DNA from: Adiantum capillus-veneris
Taxonomy: Eukaryota; Streptophyta; Polypodiopsida; Polypodiales; Pteridaceae
Direction: 5' to 3'
NCBI GenBank assembly: GCA_014529385.2
Contig: CM043944.1
Coordinates: forward strand, 84,107,384-84,171,383
Length of the DNA stretch: 64,000 nucleotides
The position numbers were made by a program, and so were the translations under genes. Each line of letters begins with the position of its first letter. Within the stretch, counting starts at the first letter, position 1. This document shows positions 49,583 through 61,299 of the stretch, in pieces. The notes beneath the pieces are model-generated. The model saw only the letters and a list, made by a program, of their open reading frames with translations, ran no database searches and was not told the DNA's origin.

Positions 49583-50640
49583 TCAACATCTCGATACCAA
49601 AAGGTCAAACATGAGAGACCCAAAAGCCGATGAAACATGCACTATGTGTGCCAACCTATCCTTGTCAGCAACGTCAGTGTTATATGCATCCTCATCAAGA
49701 ACCACCTGGCTATGCATCACCATGTCAGCATCATCTGGAAAAGGCATATCTGCTAAGAATGACTGCAAAACCAAAAAATCAACACCACTGCAATCAGACA
49801 TAGCTCTGTGAAGGACACTATTGCCCTCAAACATATCAGGTCCATCATAGAACAATGCATCGGTCTCTGGCTCAAATGATGTCATCTCAACTGATGACAG
49901 GCAAAGTTGTGCATCCCCAAAGATATCAATGTCTACATGAACATCACCACAAGACAAATGCACAACCTACTCTCCACGGAGCACATTTGCAAAAGAGACA
50001 CGCCTCGCCTCTCGCTCCAAACGTGCCTGCAAATACAAAGAGACTACACCGTCTCGTGTATTAGAAATATGAAAAGGGTATACCCGACCACTCCTAGCAC
50101 CTCTAGCCATCACCAATGATCCCCTATGCCTCTAAAATGACGACTCTCCAAGCCGTACACAATGTCCCCTACTCTGCAACTAACGCACTGAAATGAGACT
50201 CTGATTGAGTCCCGGTACATAACTTACATCGCACAACGTAAGCAATGCACCTCTAGGTTGCATACATCTCTAGCACCCTCTATGTCATATGTTGAACCAT
50301 TAGCAAACTCCACACAACCAAGTCTCTCACTAAAGAAAGAGCAAAACAAATCACGACATGGCATCACCTAAAAAACTACATGCTCGTCTAGTAGAAAATG
50401 TGTAGAGTCTAGACAATGTGTTATCCCAAGACACAAAGTAGTATGAAGGCAAGCTAGACTCAAAAGTGACATGCCCGTCACATGCATACTCTCTAGCATC
50501 TGTCCTCATAGTAGCACCATGCATCTGCCTCTTCTGCTACCTCATACACCTGAAGCAACGATGCCTAATATGCCCAACTGGGCCGCAGTGCCAACATGTC
50601 AGTCACTATTGTGAGCGAGAACCACCTCTAACTTGAAGCG
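49583..50640 (-). pseudogene. Element D gag knuckle and protease/pre-integrase remnant
   Basis: Minus strand: CWHCGPVGHIRHRC (CCHC zinc knuckle, about 50560-50600), a degraded protease segment, then LTLCDVSYVPGLNQSLISVR and GESSF ... RGSLVMARGARSGRVYPFHI, typical of the copia region between protease and integrase. The frame continues as an open 126-codon stretch (49583-49963) of acidic sequence (VHVDIDIFGD; FSDDA-like) that I do not recognise. Stops separate the parts. Expected integrase and RT are absent. Confidence 0.68.
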
Positions 50641-52305
50641 TCTTCATATCCATGCCAAAACTATGGCAAACAAAGTGGGAGGTAACTCGACCACTACACA
50701 ATGCTCAAAAGCATGATCAATTGCATCAAAATTTATGCTCACATATGCATAAAATAGCTCCACAATCTGCAAACTCTGCAAGCATAAACTGGGCCAAACT
50801 ATTCAACCGAGCGTAAAGTGCATAACCACATACGCAAGTAGAGAGCAAACTAGCTCAAAACACGTCCCATAAGAGGACCCATCTGTAGAAATTTGCAAAA
50901 ACCTGTGACTAACTTGTATTGTAGCCACACAAGCATACACAAATCCTCACTCCTGCGAGAGTGGGTACAAGAACACCAAATCGTGTCCAAATTGACAAAA
51001 CCTGTCAAAAGTGAGAGTAAACACTCGATCACTATCAAAGTGGGAATATATCAACCATTGTACAAGATGGCATAGCACTGCAAACTTTTATGGCGAGAAG
51101 ACGGGAAAAAAAAAACAGAATTTCCTTTGCAAAACGAGTCAAAACTCAACGCAAACCGCAAGACAAAAAACTGCAAATAACTGCCAGAGTGTGGAAGTCA
51201 ACTCGACCACTAAACCATCAGAGAGCAAACTACAAATACGCATAAATCATGGCAAGAATTTGGGGAAGAAATGACAGAGTTTCCCCTAGAAACTGAGCAA
51301 AAACTCAAAATATCTGACCTAATACGCATGACAATAGACACTGTCTCAGTAGAAAAATCCACAAATGGTCTACATGCAATGCCAAAAGCCTGGCACACTG
51401 GCTTACTCCTGACCAAGTAGCTCTATGGACGTGTACTTGTCCAAAAACATTGTAAACTTGCTACCCACGAGGTATGGCTAGCTCAAATTGTATCCGCATA
51501 ATGCATACATAGCATAAAACTGTTCAAAACCGTGTTAAAAAAGCTCTCTAAATGCCCCACGCAGTCAAACAATGCGCATGAATCCGCATCCAGATGTGTA
51601 GCAATCCGAAAATCACATCCCAGAGTATCACTTGCATACGCAAAAAATAAGGTGAATTCTCTCTCAAATAGCACCACAGTGTGCCATACATAGCCAAGGA
51701 TGCAAACCGCATCACTCTCTACATTGTAGGAATCAAACTGCAAAACCACGATATGTCGAGATTGTTGACATGCTGCTGCAAAAAATTCAGTGCTTAGAAT
51801 TTCAAAATTTTGATATGACTAATGCATTTGAAACGTGCTGATAGACTCCTGGATCACATGTATCTAAGTTTGAATGTGAGAGATATGCAAAAAATTTCCG
51901 TTTTTTGTGAAAAACGGCAGCATAAACTTGCTATTGTTGCACCTACTATAATTCAAAACAGAATTTTGAAAATGGACATCACCATCACGTCTAGAATGTG
52001 CCAAAACCCCAACCTAAACTCCTAGATCATATTCATTTGACTCCGTGTGACGGAGATATGCAAAAAACACTATTTCGGGAGTCAAAAACAGCAAAAACCA
52101 GTTGCAACACTTCTTGTTCCTGCTCTTTTTTTTGCAAAATTCATCAATTTCTTGCTACACAAGCTCCAAACAAGCTGAATATACATGCCTAAGATAAATT
52201 CTAGCACCATCAAGCCGTATTCACCGCCCCCAAGCTCAAGCCACCATAGTCGAGCTCTGTCGCTTCCGTCTCACCGGAAGGCCATTGCACGTGCGTCGCT
52301 AAATC
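50641..52305. other. Element D interior without recognised coding
   Basis: This lies between primer site and knuckle, where gag would begin on the minus strand. Frames are short, e.g. 51483-51749 minus, with no identifiable gag motif. Related short phrases ('gagatatgcaaaaaa', 'aactcctagatcat' types) recur near 51840-52080, suggesting internal duplication. Confidence 0.5.
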
Positions 52306-52317
52306 TCTAATACCAAT
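52306..52317 (-). other. Primer binding site of element D
   Basis: Minus-strand TTGGTATTAGAG next to the right LTR differs at one position from the initiator-Met site TGGTATCAGAG. Confidence 0.8.
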
Positions 52318-52358
52318 TGTGAGTGTACAAATGTGGTGCGTGTGCAGAGAGTGAGAAG

Positions 52359-52434
<76 letters not shown>

Positions 52435-52637
52435 GAGAGAAAGAGAGAGAGAGAGAGAGAGAGTACACAAGATGCAGGTGGAGCTCCCAAATCTCATTGT
52501 ATGAGCACAATGTGAGAATGAGTGAGAGTTCCTTATTCTTTGTATTTATAAAGAATAAGGAGATAAATGTGGATGGCCCGGACATTGTCCGGTAGACACG
52601 GGCAAAGCACAATGAGGGACACTACCTTTACCTAACA
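52318..52637 (-). repeat. 5' LTR of element D with expanded GA tract
   Basis: 320 bp, 88 bp longer than the other LTR. The difference is mostly the GA microsatellite 52361-52463. Confidence 0.9.
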
Positions 52638-52642
52638 AGAAT

Positions 52643-52977
52643 ATAGGCATGTGCTTATGGATCTAGCTCAACATGAGACCAAGGTTAAAGGGGGTCCAAA
52701 TTAGAGATGGTCCATCAAAGAGAAAGGCTAGCTAATGGAGCTTAAAGACCATAGGGTTAGCTTCATTAAAGACCTCCAAAGGTTAGTGTTAAAAGTCCTT
52801 TAACCTAAGGCAAGCTAGGATTGTGCATGAGGTAGGAACAGAGCCCAAGCTTGAGGTTCTTGTCGTGCTTGCTGACTAAGGTGCTTGAGGTGCTTGTCAT
52901 GCTTACTAAATAAGATGCTTGAGGTGCTTGTTGTGTTTGCTGACTAAGGTGCTTGAGGTGCTTGCTGACTAAGGTAA
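52643..52977 (+). repeat. 5' LTR of element C, second part, with minisatellite
   Basis: Resumes the element C LTR after element D, matching 56095 onward (CATGTGCTTATGGATCTA). From about 52845 it consists of about 30-bp units of the form 'gcttgaggtgcttgtcatgc' plus 'ttgctgactaaggt'. The same minisatellite with more units occurs at 56310-56490 in the 3' LTR. The LTR is then cut off and gag follows directly. Confidence 0.82.
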
Positions 52978-53673
52978 TTGCGGTGGGCTAGCCTTCGTGG
53001 CAATGGAAAAGCCGCAAAGACATGGAAAACTCTACGAGTTTCCATCATGAAGCAATTCCTTGCAAGCGATGTAAAGGACAAAATTCTTACTGAACGGCGA
53101 AGTTTGAAGCTTCTCTCTCAGGAGTCTGTCCACAAGTATGTGGACAAGTTTTGGGATTTACATCTCAAGGCGAATGTCTTTCAAAAGATAGACTTTGCCG
53201 AGCAAAAGTAAGAGCTCTGTGTAGGATTCCCTGAAGAGATGGTCGAGTACATTAACTCTCAATGGCCTGGTTCCATTACCAAAGTAATGCACGACACTAT
53301 GGTTGCTTCGCGCATCAATTTCCAGAAAGGGGCTAAAAGGAATGCTAAGCCCATGGAAAGCAAAGACAAAAGTGATGCAAAGGGGAAAAACAATGCCCAA
53401 AATTCTTCCCAAGGCAATTCCAAAAATAACAACAATCGGTCCAAGGATAAGGGCGTTTACAAAGGTAAAAATAAACTCTCTCTTGAAGAGCTAGAAGATT
53501 TTCATAAGGACCAGAAATGTTTTAAGTGTGGGGAGCAAGGACATGGCCACCGTTCTTTCCCCAAAAGAAATGCCCACAATGAGACTCCTAGAGCTTCCAC
53601 GATCGCTCCAAAAGAGGGTCTCTCAAAGCTTTTGACCAGTGCTTATACTTCCGGATCTCTCAAAGACATTTGA
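52978..53673 (+). pseudogene. gag: Element C gag, partial
   Basis: Lacks its N-terminal half. First frame 52978-53211: KTWKTLRVSIMKQFLASDVK, LTERRSLKLLSQESVHKYVD, FWDLHLKA, then a stop. Second frame 53239-53673: a Lys/Asn-rich linker followed by the CCHC knuckle CFKCGEQGHGHRSF, where the final Cys is replaced (sequence RSFPKRN). After the knuckle the sequence passes, with a frame change, to RNase H text. A deletion joining gag to RNase H removed protease and RT. Confidence 0.82.
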
Positions 53674-55640
53674 GGTCCAATGTGATGCTTAATGTGGTGA
53701 TTGCCTTGGGAGCGGTTTTGCTTCAAGAAGGGCATGCCATAGCATATGAGATCCGAAGGCTCAATGCCAATGAACAAGCCTTGGGCATATACAAAAAAGA
53801 TCTTTTAGTTGTTCTACATGCCCTAGACACATGGAAACACTATCTATTGGGGACTCCATTTTTTTAACGCACGGACCACCAAAGTCTCAAATACTTCATG
53901 ATGCAAACCAAGCTTTCCGACAAACAAATGAGGTGGGAAATTTTTATTTCGTAATTTTATTTTCATATTGCTCACATTGCTGGTAAGCACAATCAAGTGG
54001 CCTATGCACTTTCAAGACGACCAAGAGTCAATGTGGTGTCTATAGCAACTCACAATGATCTATCTTCTATAATAGCTAAGTATGCTACTGACCCTGACTT
54101 TAAAGACATAATGTCAACCCTTGCTTTGTGAAATAAAGAGGAACCATTCACCTTGAAGGATGGTTATCTTCTCCATGGCAATAGGCTATGTGTTACCCAC
54201 TCCCTACGTGAGAAAGTCATGTATGAATCTCATGCTCCTCCCTATGTGGGGTAGAGAGGTATTCAACCTACTCTTCGAGGAGTAGAGACATACTTCTATG
54301 GGCCTACCATGAAAGTAGACATACAAGAGTATGTTTCAAAATGTGTGATATGCCAAAAGACCAAGTATGGCCTACCATGAAAGTGGACATACAAGAGTAG
54401 AGACATACTTCTATTGGCCTACCATGAAAGTAGACATACAAGAGTATGTTTCAAAATGTGTGAGATGCCAAAAGACCAAGTATGATAGAATGAAGCAACC
54501 TAGATGACTCTAGCCGACTCTAGCCATTGCAAATCTCTAATTGACCATAGGAGAGTATATCCATGGATTTCATCTTTGGATTACCCAAGTCTATCCATGG
54601 GAATATGGGAATATGGACAATAGTCAATAGGTTTAGCGAGCAAGCACACTTTATTCCTGTCAAAAATACTATTAAGGCACACCAAATGGAAACTCTCTTC
54701 ATATCTCAGATTTTCAAACACCATAGATTGCCAACATCCATCATGTCATATAGAGATCCTAGAATGACAAAAAGTAATTTTTGGAAAAGTCTTATTGAAA
54801 ATCTAGGTACAAGATTGAATTTCTCATTGGCCTATCACCCACAAATGGATGGCCAAAGTGAGATAGCCAATCTTACGATTTTCGATATACTAAACACATA
54901 TGTTACAGAAGTAGATCAACACTCACAATGGGAAAAGTATTTACCCCTTGTAGAGTATGTGTACAATAATACTATCCATGCTACTACGAGAAAGTCAACA
55001 TTTGAGATCATAGAGGAAAGATCTAAAATTCCCTTTCTACTTAAAGTACATGGGAAGATCTTTGTTGTTGATGAGTATAGCCATGACCTACAAGAATGTT
55101 TCCAAAAAATTAAGGAGGCTATATCCATCTCTCAACAAATGCAAAAAGCTATTGTTGTTGACAAGCACAGAAGGTCCTTAATGTTTAAAGAAAATAATTG
55201 GGTCCTACTTAAGTTTCCCAAGGCTCGATTGAGGAAAACGACGGGCAAAAATCCTACATGCCATCAAAAGTATTATGCAAAACTAGCAAAAAGATACTAT
55301 GGTCCTTTTCAAATCTTGAAGCCAATCAATGCATGGATTATCAACTCAATTTTCCCAACCATTGGCCCATACACAATGCTTTTCATGTGAGCCTACTTAA
55401 GCCCTACAAAAGAGAGCCACCAAGAGAGCCAATTATTGAAGACCTTCCAAAAATTCAAGACCAAGAAGAGGTTCTACAACCCAAAGCTATCCTTCGGCAT
55501 GAAGACAAGGTACTACGACATGATAAGATTATCCGATGATATCTTATTAAGTTCAAAAATTATCCTTTTGAAGATGCTAAATGGATACACCTTAAGGATA
55601 GTATGAACCTTGTCAATGCTTACAATGCTACATTAGAGTA
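53670..55640 (+). pseudogene. pol: Element C RNase H, integrase and chromodomain (broken)
   Basis: RNase H: VLLQEGHAIAYEIRRLNANE, YKKDLLVVLHALDTWKHYLL. Integrase zinc region is duplicated near 54260-54490 (EYVSKCVICQKTKYG). Core from 54563: MDFIFGLPKSIHGNMGIWTI, SIMSYRDPRMTKSNFW, FSLAYHPQMDGQSEIANLTI; the usual SDRD reads SYRD but the catalytic D and E positions remain visible. C-terminal chromodomain: YLIKFKNYPFEDAKWIHLKD after a stop at 55537-55539, ending at 55641. A gypsy integrase with terminal chromodomain defines a chromovirus. Several stops. Confidence 0.9.
54265..54490 (+). repeat. Internal tandem duplication in element C integrase
   Basis: The phrase from 'gagtagagacatacttctat' through 'gccaaaagaccaagtatg' occurs twice in tandem, with a shortened middle copy of 'cctaccatgaaagtggacat'. 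It duplicates the zinc-binding segment. Confidence 0.85.
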
Positions 55641-55998
55641 AATAAATATACATGTTTCTTTTAAATGATTAATGTTTTTGTCTTATAAGACTAATTCTCC
55701 TTTTATTGTGCACAAATTGAAATAGTATACATGCTTAGAATCATGTTTGTGATGACGAAATCTCTCAAACACCAAGTAGAATTTATCACTCTACTTTGGG
55801 AAAATGAAATGGACTAAAGAGAAAACATGCTTGCGGCAGCTACGTCTCCCAAGCACCAAATGGATTATTCATCCATCTTGGAATGATTACGTAGGGTAAA
55901 AGGGATCCTCTACCCACTAAGAAACATCGACTAATGACTAAGGCTTTATCTCTTCTACCTCATAGTCGAGGACGACTATGATGTCAAGAGACAAGTAA

Positions 55999-57643
55999 TG
56001 TCATAAAATATAATATCTAACCAACCCAAATGATTTTTTCATATTAAACTTATCATTTAATTTGGGAGAATAAATGGGAACAAAGGTTAGAATATAGACA
56101 TGTGCTTATGGATCTATCTCAACATGGGGCCAAGGTTAAAAGGGGTCCAAATGAGAGATGGTATATCAAAGAGCAAGGCTAGCTAATGGAGCTTAAATTC
56201 CATAGAGTTAGCTTCATTAAAGACCTCCAAAGGTTAGTGCTAAAAGTCATTTGTCCTTAGGCAAGCTAGGGATGTGCTTGAGGTGGGAACCCGCCAGCCC
56301 AAGCTTAAGGTGGTTGTCATGCTTACTAACGAAGGTGCTTGAGGTGCTTGTCATGATTGCTGACTAAGATGCTTGAGGTGCTTGTCATGCTTGCTGACTA
56401 AGGTTCTTGAGGTGCTTGTCATGCTTGCTGACTAAGGTTTTTAGGGGACTTGTCATGCTTGCTGACTAAGGTGCTAAGGTGCTCCATGACGAAGGTGCTT
56501 ACGGGGTTCAAGATGTTCCCAAAAGTCAACAAGATCCCTACTCAAGGAGGGGCAAGCCCTCACTATAGGAGCTAAAGAAAGAGCACACACACTCTCACAC
56601 CAATTCAAGCCTTGCCTAATGAAGCAATAGGGACACATGTCAAGTTCCTCTTCATGTTTCCCTCATGGTGTGCCTAAACCCTATTGGTTGGCCTCTCAAG
56701 GGGTCCAATGATAATTTAGCTAATTTATTAAATTCGATTATACATTTATCAAGTCCTCTCTATCAAAGGGGAAAGGGGGACACTTGTCCCAAGGCTAGTA
56801 TGGCTGCTTGATATGCACCCTGCATGTGATTGGCTAGGCTTGTAGGGGTCCAATCATCTTCTAGCATGATACAAGGGGGGGGGGGGGGGGGGGTTGACCA
56901 AGGAAGCTAGGGGCTATATTGGGGGGTATACTCTTTCCCACACACACACTCTCTCTCTCTCATTGTGTGAGGTGCAAAGTGCAAGAGCTCCATCTCCTTC
57001 TCCAAGCTTGATGAGAAGTTGAGATCCTACACCAATACTCTTGGCTATGGAATGCAAATACAACCAAGAGCCATGCTTCAATGCTTAAGCTTTCCATGTT
57101 CTTCATCTGCATTACTATTGTATTATGCTATGCTAAGAAATAAGAGTGATGATAAGTGAGGAACTATTTCTTTCTCCTATGAATGTTTCTCCTTCCTCTT
57201 CCCTACCCTCATTCCCCACTAGCTCTCTCCACCTTTGAAGGTGTTTGAGGCCTTGGGACTGAGGCCGGGGATGGTTAATTCTTTTACAATGTTTATGTTA
57301 TGCTCATGATTCATGAAGCTTTCCATCTTCATTGCATCACCTAGGTCAAAAGGAACACAAAGATTGTATTGTACCAAGTCTCTCTTGATGGGAGAATCTA
57401 TAATACAAAATCCTTTTGGAGGGGGGACTGGCTCCACATAAATCCGGTCCTCAACTGTTGTCATGTTTTCTAACTCTCTCTCTTGCAAAAGTATTGTTCA
57501 TGCAAAGTTAATTAAATATAATGGTTATGTTTCTAACGCTAATTAAATTCATTCTCTATGTTCTCAAAGTAGTCTCACAAAATTTCTCACTCTAATTCTA
57601 TTAATTCCGCTATTCTCAAAGTTCATAGGCCATTTCCATTACA
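55999..57643 (+). repeat. 3' LTR of element C
   Basis: Begins TGTCATAAAATATAATATC and ends CCATTTCCATTACA, 1645 bp. It contains the 30-bp minisatellite (about 56310-56490) and a run of about 20 G (56875-56894). A minus-strand frame at 57219-57488 lies wholly within it and is not recognised. Confidence 0.8.
56875..56894. repeat. Homopolymer G run
   Basis: About 20 consecutive G in the element C LTR; length may be unreliable and it could form G-quadruplex. Confidence 0.92.
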
Positions 57644-59160
57644 TTGACAGCCATATGTGGGGTAGTTTGAGATTAGGTGGTTTTCAAGTGGGTATGATGT
57701 GCTATATACTTATTCAATTAAGAAGGAGCATTTTGCAACCACACTACAGAGGAAAGCCATGATATGGATCATGCACTATGGAATTGCAGCTTTTCCAAAT
57801 TATGATATTTTGAAGACCAGATTTTTGGCAAGATTTAGGGCATAAAAGACCCCTAAAGATGTATTAAAGAAGATCAAGAAAATTAAACAAAAAGATTTAT
57901 CGAGTTCAGGAAAACGGAATGCAAGAAAATGAGAGACCATTATGGGAGCAGTTGGGTGATTACTTTTGTAGAGGTTTAAGGAGTCATCTTAAGAGTGCTA
58001 TTGCAATTCATGCACCTCTCACCCAACCACGGGACTTTGGTAACTTGGTGAACGTGGCAATGAGAGTTGGAAGAATATGTGGGACAAGTGAGCAAAGAAG
58101 AGTCGAAAGAAGAAACCAAGCAAGAATCAAATTTATAAGAGGAATATTTTGATGAGGATCAAGATGAAAACAAAGATATTGATGAGGATTGATATGAAGA
58201 TTCAGATCTGATTCACATGAGGAGTCAAAAATTGATGATGAAGAAGATACCTGAGTGCAAAGAAGAAAAAGAGATCAATGAAAAAGATAAATGTTAATCC
58301 AAAGAACCTAAAGAGTAAAGGGAAGAAGAAAAATGGTAAAGTAGATTTTGAAGACACCTCCATTAGCAAACTGATTCTAGAGAAGTTAAAAGAGATCCAA
58401 CCTTCACCATTTTCAAGTCCCTCCAAACCACCATTTTGTGAGGTATGTTAGAGACTTGGGAATAATTATAAAAAATCTTATTATAATCCTAATTTCATGG
58501 AAGGAAAATAGCCCATATTCTTACAAAAATGGAATCAGGGGCAAATGTGGCGGCACCACAACCCTTCAGGACCCAATTTTAGAATATATGTCCACCAAGG
58601 ACATTTCAACAAGGAAATTGGCAGAACGTGCAGACATATTAGCAACAAAATATTCCCATGCAACCATGTACTTATTGTGGAATTCTGGGACACGGGAAGG
58701 ACCTGCATGTAAAGTGTGTTGCAAACATAGGAATGAGAGGGGAATTACAATTGTTAATTATCCGCCTATAAATGCAGGAGGTAATTTGTCCAACAATGGG
58801 CGAATGAAGGCACTTGCTCAGGTAAAGTTATTTCTTTTGGAGGAGATATCTCCTACAGTTGAGTAGCAGATAGATCAATTAGTAGAATAACCTTGGACAC
58901 AACACTCTCAACTAGACCATGCAGAAATGACAAAAGGAGGAAGTGATACCTTGCATTGTTTTTAGTATGACTTTCCTACATGCCAAATTTTTTGTTCCTA
59001 TGATGAACCATTGAAAGCCAAGGGAAAATAATTTCACTAGGAAGAAGCTCAATAGCAAAGCTTGGATCACTTGTAGAGGAGAGAGAGAAATGTGGTGGTG
59101 GTTAGAGAGAGGGTGTGAGCGAGATGTTTTGAGAGGGAGAGAGAGACAGACACAAATAGA
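57644..59160 (+). pseudogene. gag: Chromovirus gag remnant, second part (right arm)
   Basis: Continuation of 48119-48999 beyond element C: KAMIWIMHYGIAAFPNYDIL, KTRFLARFRA, then 57919-58152 with RPLWEQLGDYFCRGLRSHLK, SAIAIHAPLTQPRDFGNLVN, GTSEQRRVERRN, and 58438-58866 ending with a knuckle-like LLWNSGTREGPACKVCCKHR, followed by INYPPINAGG-like text. The end at about 59070-59160 carries the inverted-repeat border and GA repeats. Stops and frameshifts throughout. Confidence 0.75.
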
Positions 59161-60389
59161 CCAGGCAAGTGTTGTAAGTGCTCTTCCTCAAATGCACTAT
59201 ACACTAGGATTTCATTGTTAAAAGAATTTCATAAACTTGCCTAGATATACTTTTATCTTTTAAATTAAAATACTCAAAACTGTTAATTTATTTGAATTCA
59301 AGTTTTTTTCCCCAAAATGAAATTAAACATCTAGCGGTAGGTTGAACCATATTACGTAGCATATCTATGGAAAGAGCTCAACGTGTAGATCACAAATATA
59401 TAATCTCTGCACAAATCAAAAATTATATATAGGATTTCTAGAAGGTCACAAATTATGAAATTGTTCACGTCTTTTTTGGGGGGAAAGTGTATCCTTTGAC
59501 CACTCTTACACATCCACCATTTTTGCACACATGGAATGTACCTATTCATCAAATGTTAATCACCTCTTAATCGCATGGAAAATAAAGGGGCCCTCCTAAA
59601 CTCCATCCGCTTCCTAATGTAATGAAATTCTGAGGTTCTCCCTAATCTACTATACCCAGTTGTCAATCTTTTCCTAGTTAAGCTTGACTTCAAGCAGTGC
59701 TCAAGAAAAGGTAGCTTCGCTTTCCCCAATTTATATACCACAGGGCTAAAGCATGGGATCAACAATCCAGCTCACCTAAACCAATAATTGTAACTTTTGA
59801 ATTTTAAGGAGGCTTTGGATGGAACAGAGCAACATTAGACTACCATGGCATTCTCGGGGTGGGTTTTAGTGGCAAAAACTAAGGCCATGCTTTGCAATAG
59901 CCTCACATCTACAGCGAACTCACCAAGCGGGCACATCGCACAATTTATTGTAAAGGATTGGTTTTGCTTCATCATTTCTCTGATGTATAAATCTTTGATT
60001 GCTTTCAAGCTATTAACAAAAAAAGGCAATTGCCAAGACCTCATTCCCTTTCCATACTAGAAGATTGTAGCTCAACCAATCCCCATCCTAACATGCCATG
60101 GCACAAGTAGCACAAAATTTTCTCTATTAGGTTGTTTATTTACATATAGAAGAGCCATAATCTTGTATATATTGTGTGTTCATTTTGATCAAGTGCTTTT
60201 TTGATGCAAAAATATAGACACAGGTATGCATCCATAGTATGCATGGATGTACACACAAACACAACAAACTCACATACAAACAGACATTACATGACCTAAA
60301 ACATGTGCGACTTGATGATGCATTCCATTGTGTGCTATATTCCTATTACACACAGAACTAATGATTTTTTACTACTCGCAAATAATAAC
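59161..60389. other. RT scrap and non-coding part of right arm
   Basis: Positions 59161-59262 are the reverse complement of the RT end at about 37970-38060 ('cactatacactaggatttc'). The rest mirrors 35251-36770 and has no recognised gene. Confidence 0.6.
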
Positions 60390-61000
60390 TAGACATGGAG
60401 AAAATTGCCCCCCACTTCCTTCCTATGTGCCTCTTAGGGTTCTACATGATTGTGGCATAGCATGTGTCGATGGCAAGATCTTCATGATGGGTGGCTGGGA
60501 CCACTATCACAAGTGCAATTTTCACTGGCATGTACATGTTGGACATTGCATCCGACTTATGGAGATGGGAAACTTTGGCTCCCATAAACTCTAGAAGGGC
60601 CTTCTTTCATTGCATTTTTTATGACAGGAGATTTATATAGCATCAAGCAACATATCATGACCCAGACCTCAATCCTGAACATTGAAGAATGGGAGATTTT
60701 GCTAAGAGTGGTTATGAGTAGAAGCTTGCATTACAATGGTGTATTCTTCATCAAACATGTTAGCCTACACAAAGAGGTGAGCTGATCAGTTTTTTGCAAA
60801 CATATAGCCACATCATGGGCATATGGTGTGACTATGAAGGTGAAATGAGATGGAGAATGACGTCTATGTTTCCAAAGTTTGTATTTTAAGCAATTTTGGT
60901 GATGCCGAAAGAAGAGTTGAAAGCAATCTTAACAATGAGCCAATTGGGAATATCGTGCTTTCAAAAATAGGGAAACGCCATACTGTAAGATAAAGAGAGT
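60390..61000 (+). pseudogene. Kelch-repeat-like gene remnant (right-arm copy)
   Basis: Frame 60328-60594 contains VLHDCGIACVDGKIFMMGGW, DHYHKCNFHWHVHVGH. Later pieces in other frames resemble RRAFFHCIYD, SLHYNGVFFIKHVSLHKEV and DVYVSKVCILSNFGDAERRV. The GKIFMMGGWD core with the following HVHV strand resembles one kelch blade, better preserved than in the left arm. Stops and frame changes indicate a pseudogene. Tentative. Confidence 0.45.
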
Positions 61001-61299
61001 GATGATAAAATGAGGAAAGAGAAATGCATGTGCATTGTTAAGAAATGTGCAATGCGACTAGGGCCTCATGGACTATGAGGGTTTGAAGCACAATCAAGTG
61101 ATTCCTTTGAAGCTAAAGACACACTCAAAAAGACCAAACTCCAGCCATGAAATCATCACTCTTGGAAAAAAAACAATATAGCCTCAAAACTCTTGTCTGT
61201 GTGGTGTAGCCTTGCTCCCAATTGCACAAATATGGTTCTCTTTCACCTTGATAAAAACTCTAATTCACGCTTCAATTCTTTGACATGACCATTGATGGA

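Larger units (their letters stand above)
49095..52637 (-). mobile_element. Non-autonomous copia element (element D)
   Basis: LTRs 49095-49326 and 52318-52637 with ends TGTGAGTG...CCTAACA and perfect 5-bp duplication AGAAT (49090-49094, 52638-52642). The primer site TTGGTATTAGAG (minus strand) abuts the right LTR. A purine tract AGTGGGAGAA abuts the left one. The roughly 3.0-kb interior encodes a gag zinc knuckle and a degenerate protease/pre-integrase region, but no integrase core, RT or RNase H. It would have needed another copia element for mobility. Confidence 0.9.
49000..57643 (+). mobile_element. Deleted chromovirus (element C)
   Basis: Gypsy element with a chromodomain. 5' LTR begins TGTCATAAA at 49000 and is interrupted by element D (49095-52637), then resumes to about 52977. 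3' LTR is 55999-57643 (ends ATTACA). The 5' LTR runs straight into mid-gag, and protease-RT is missing between zinc knuckle and RNase H, so at least two internal deletions occurred. Flanking 5-mers GTGAA and TTGAC only partly agree, as expected for a decayed duplication. Length without element D is about 5.1 kb. Confidence 0.85.

Noticed and set aside
56310-56490. CRISPR-like regular repeats of about 30 bp
   Set aside because: Units are contiguous with no unique spacers, inside a plant LTR; this is a minisatellite.
57219-57488. 89-codon minus-strand frame with protein-like composition in the element C LTR
   Set aside because: Lies wholly inside the LTR, opposite to element transcription, with no recognisable motif; likely chance.
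49000-57648. A clean 5-bp target duplication for element C
   Set aside because: Flanking 5-mers GTGAA and TTGAC agree at only three positions, so I do not claim a perfect duplication.
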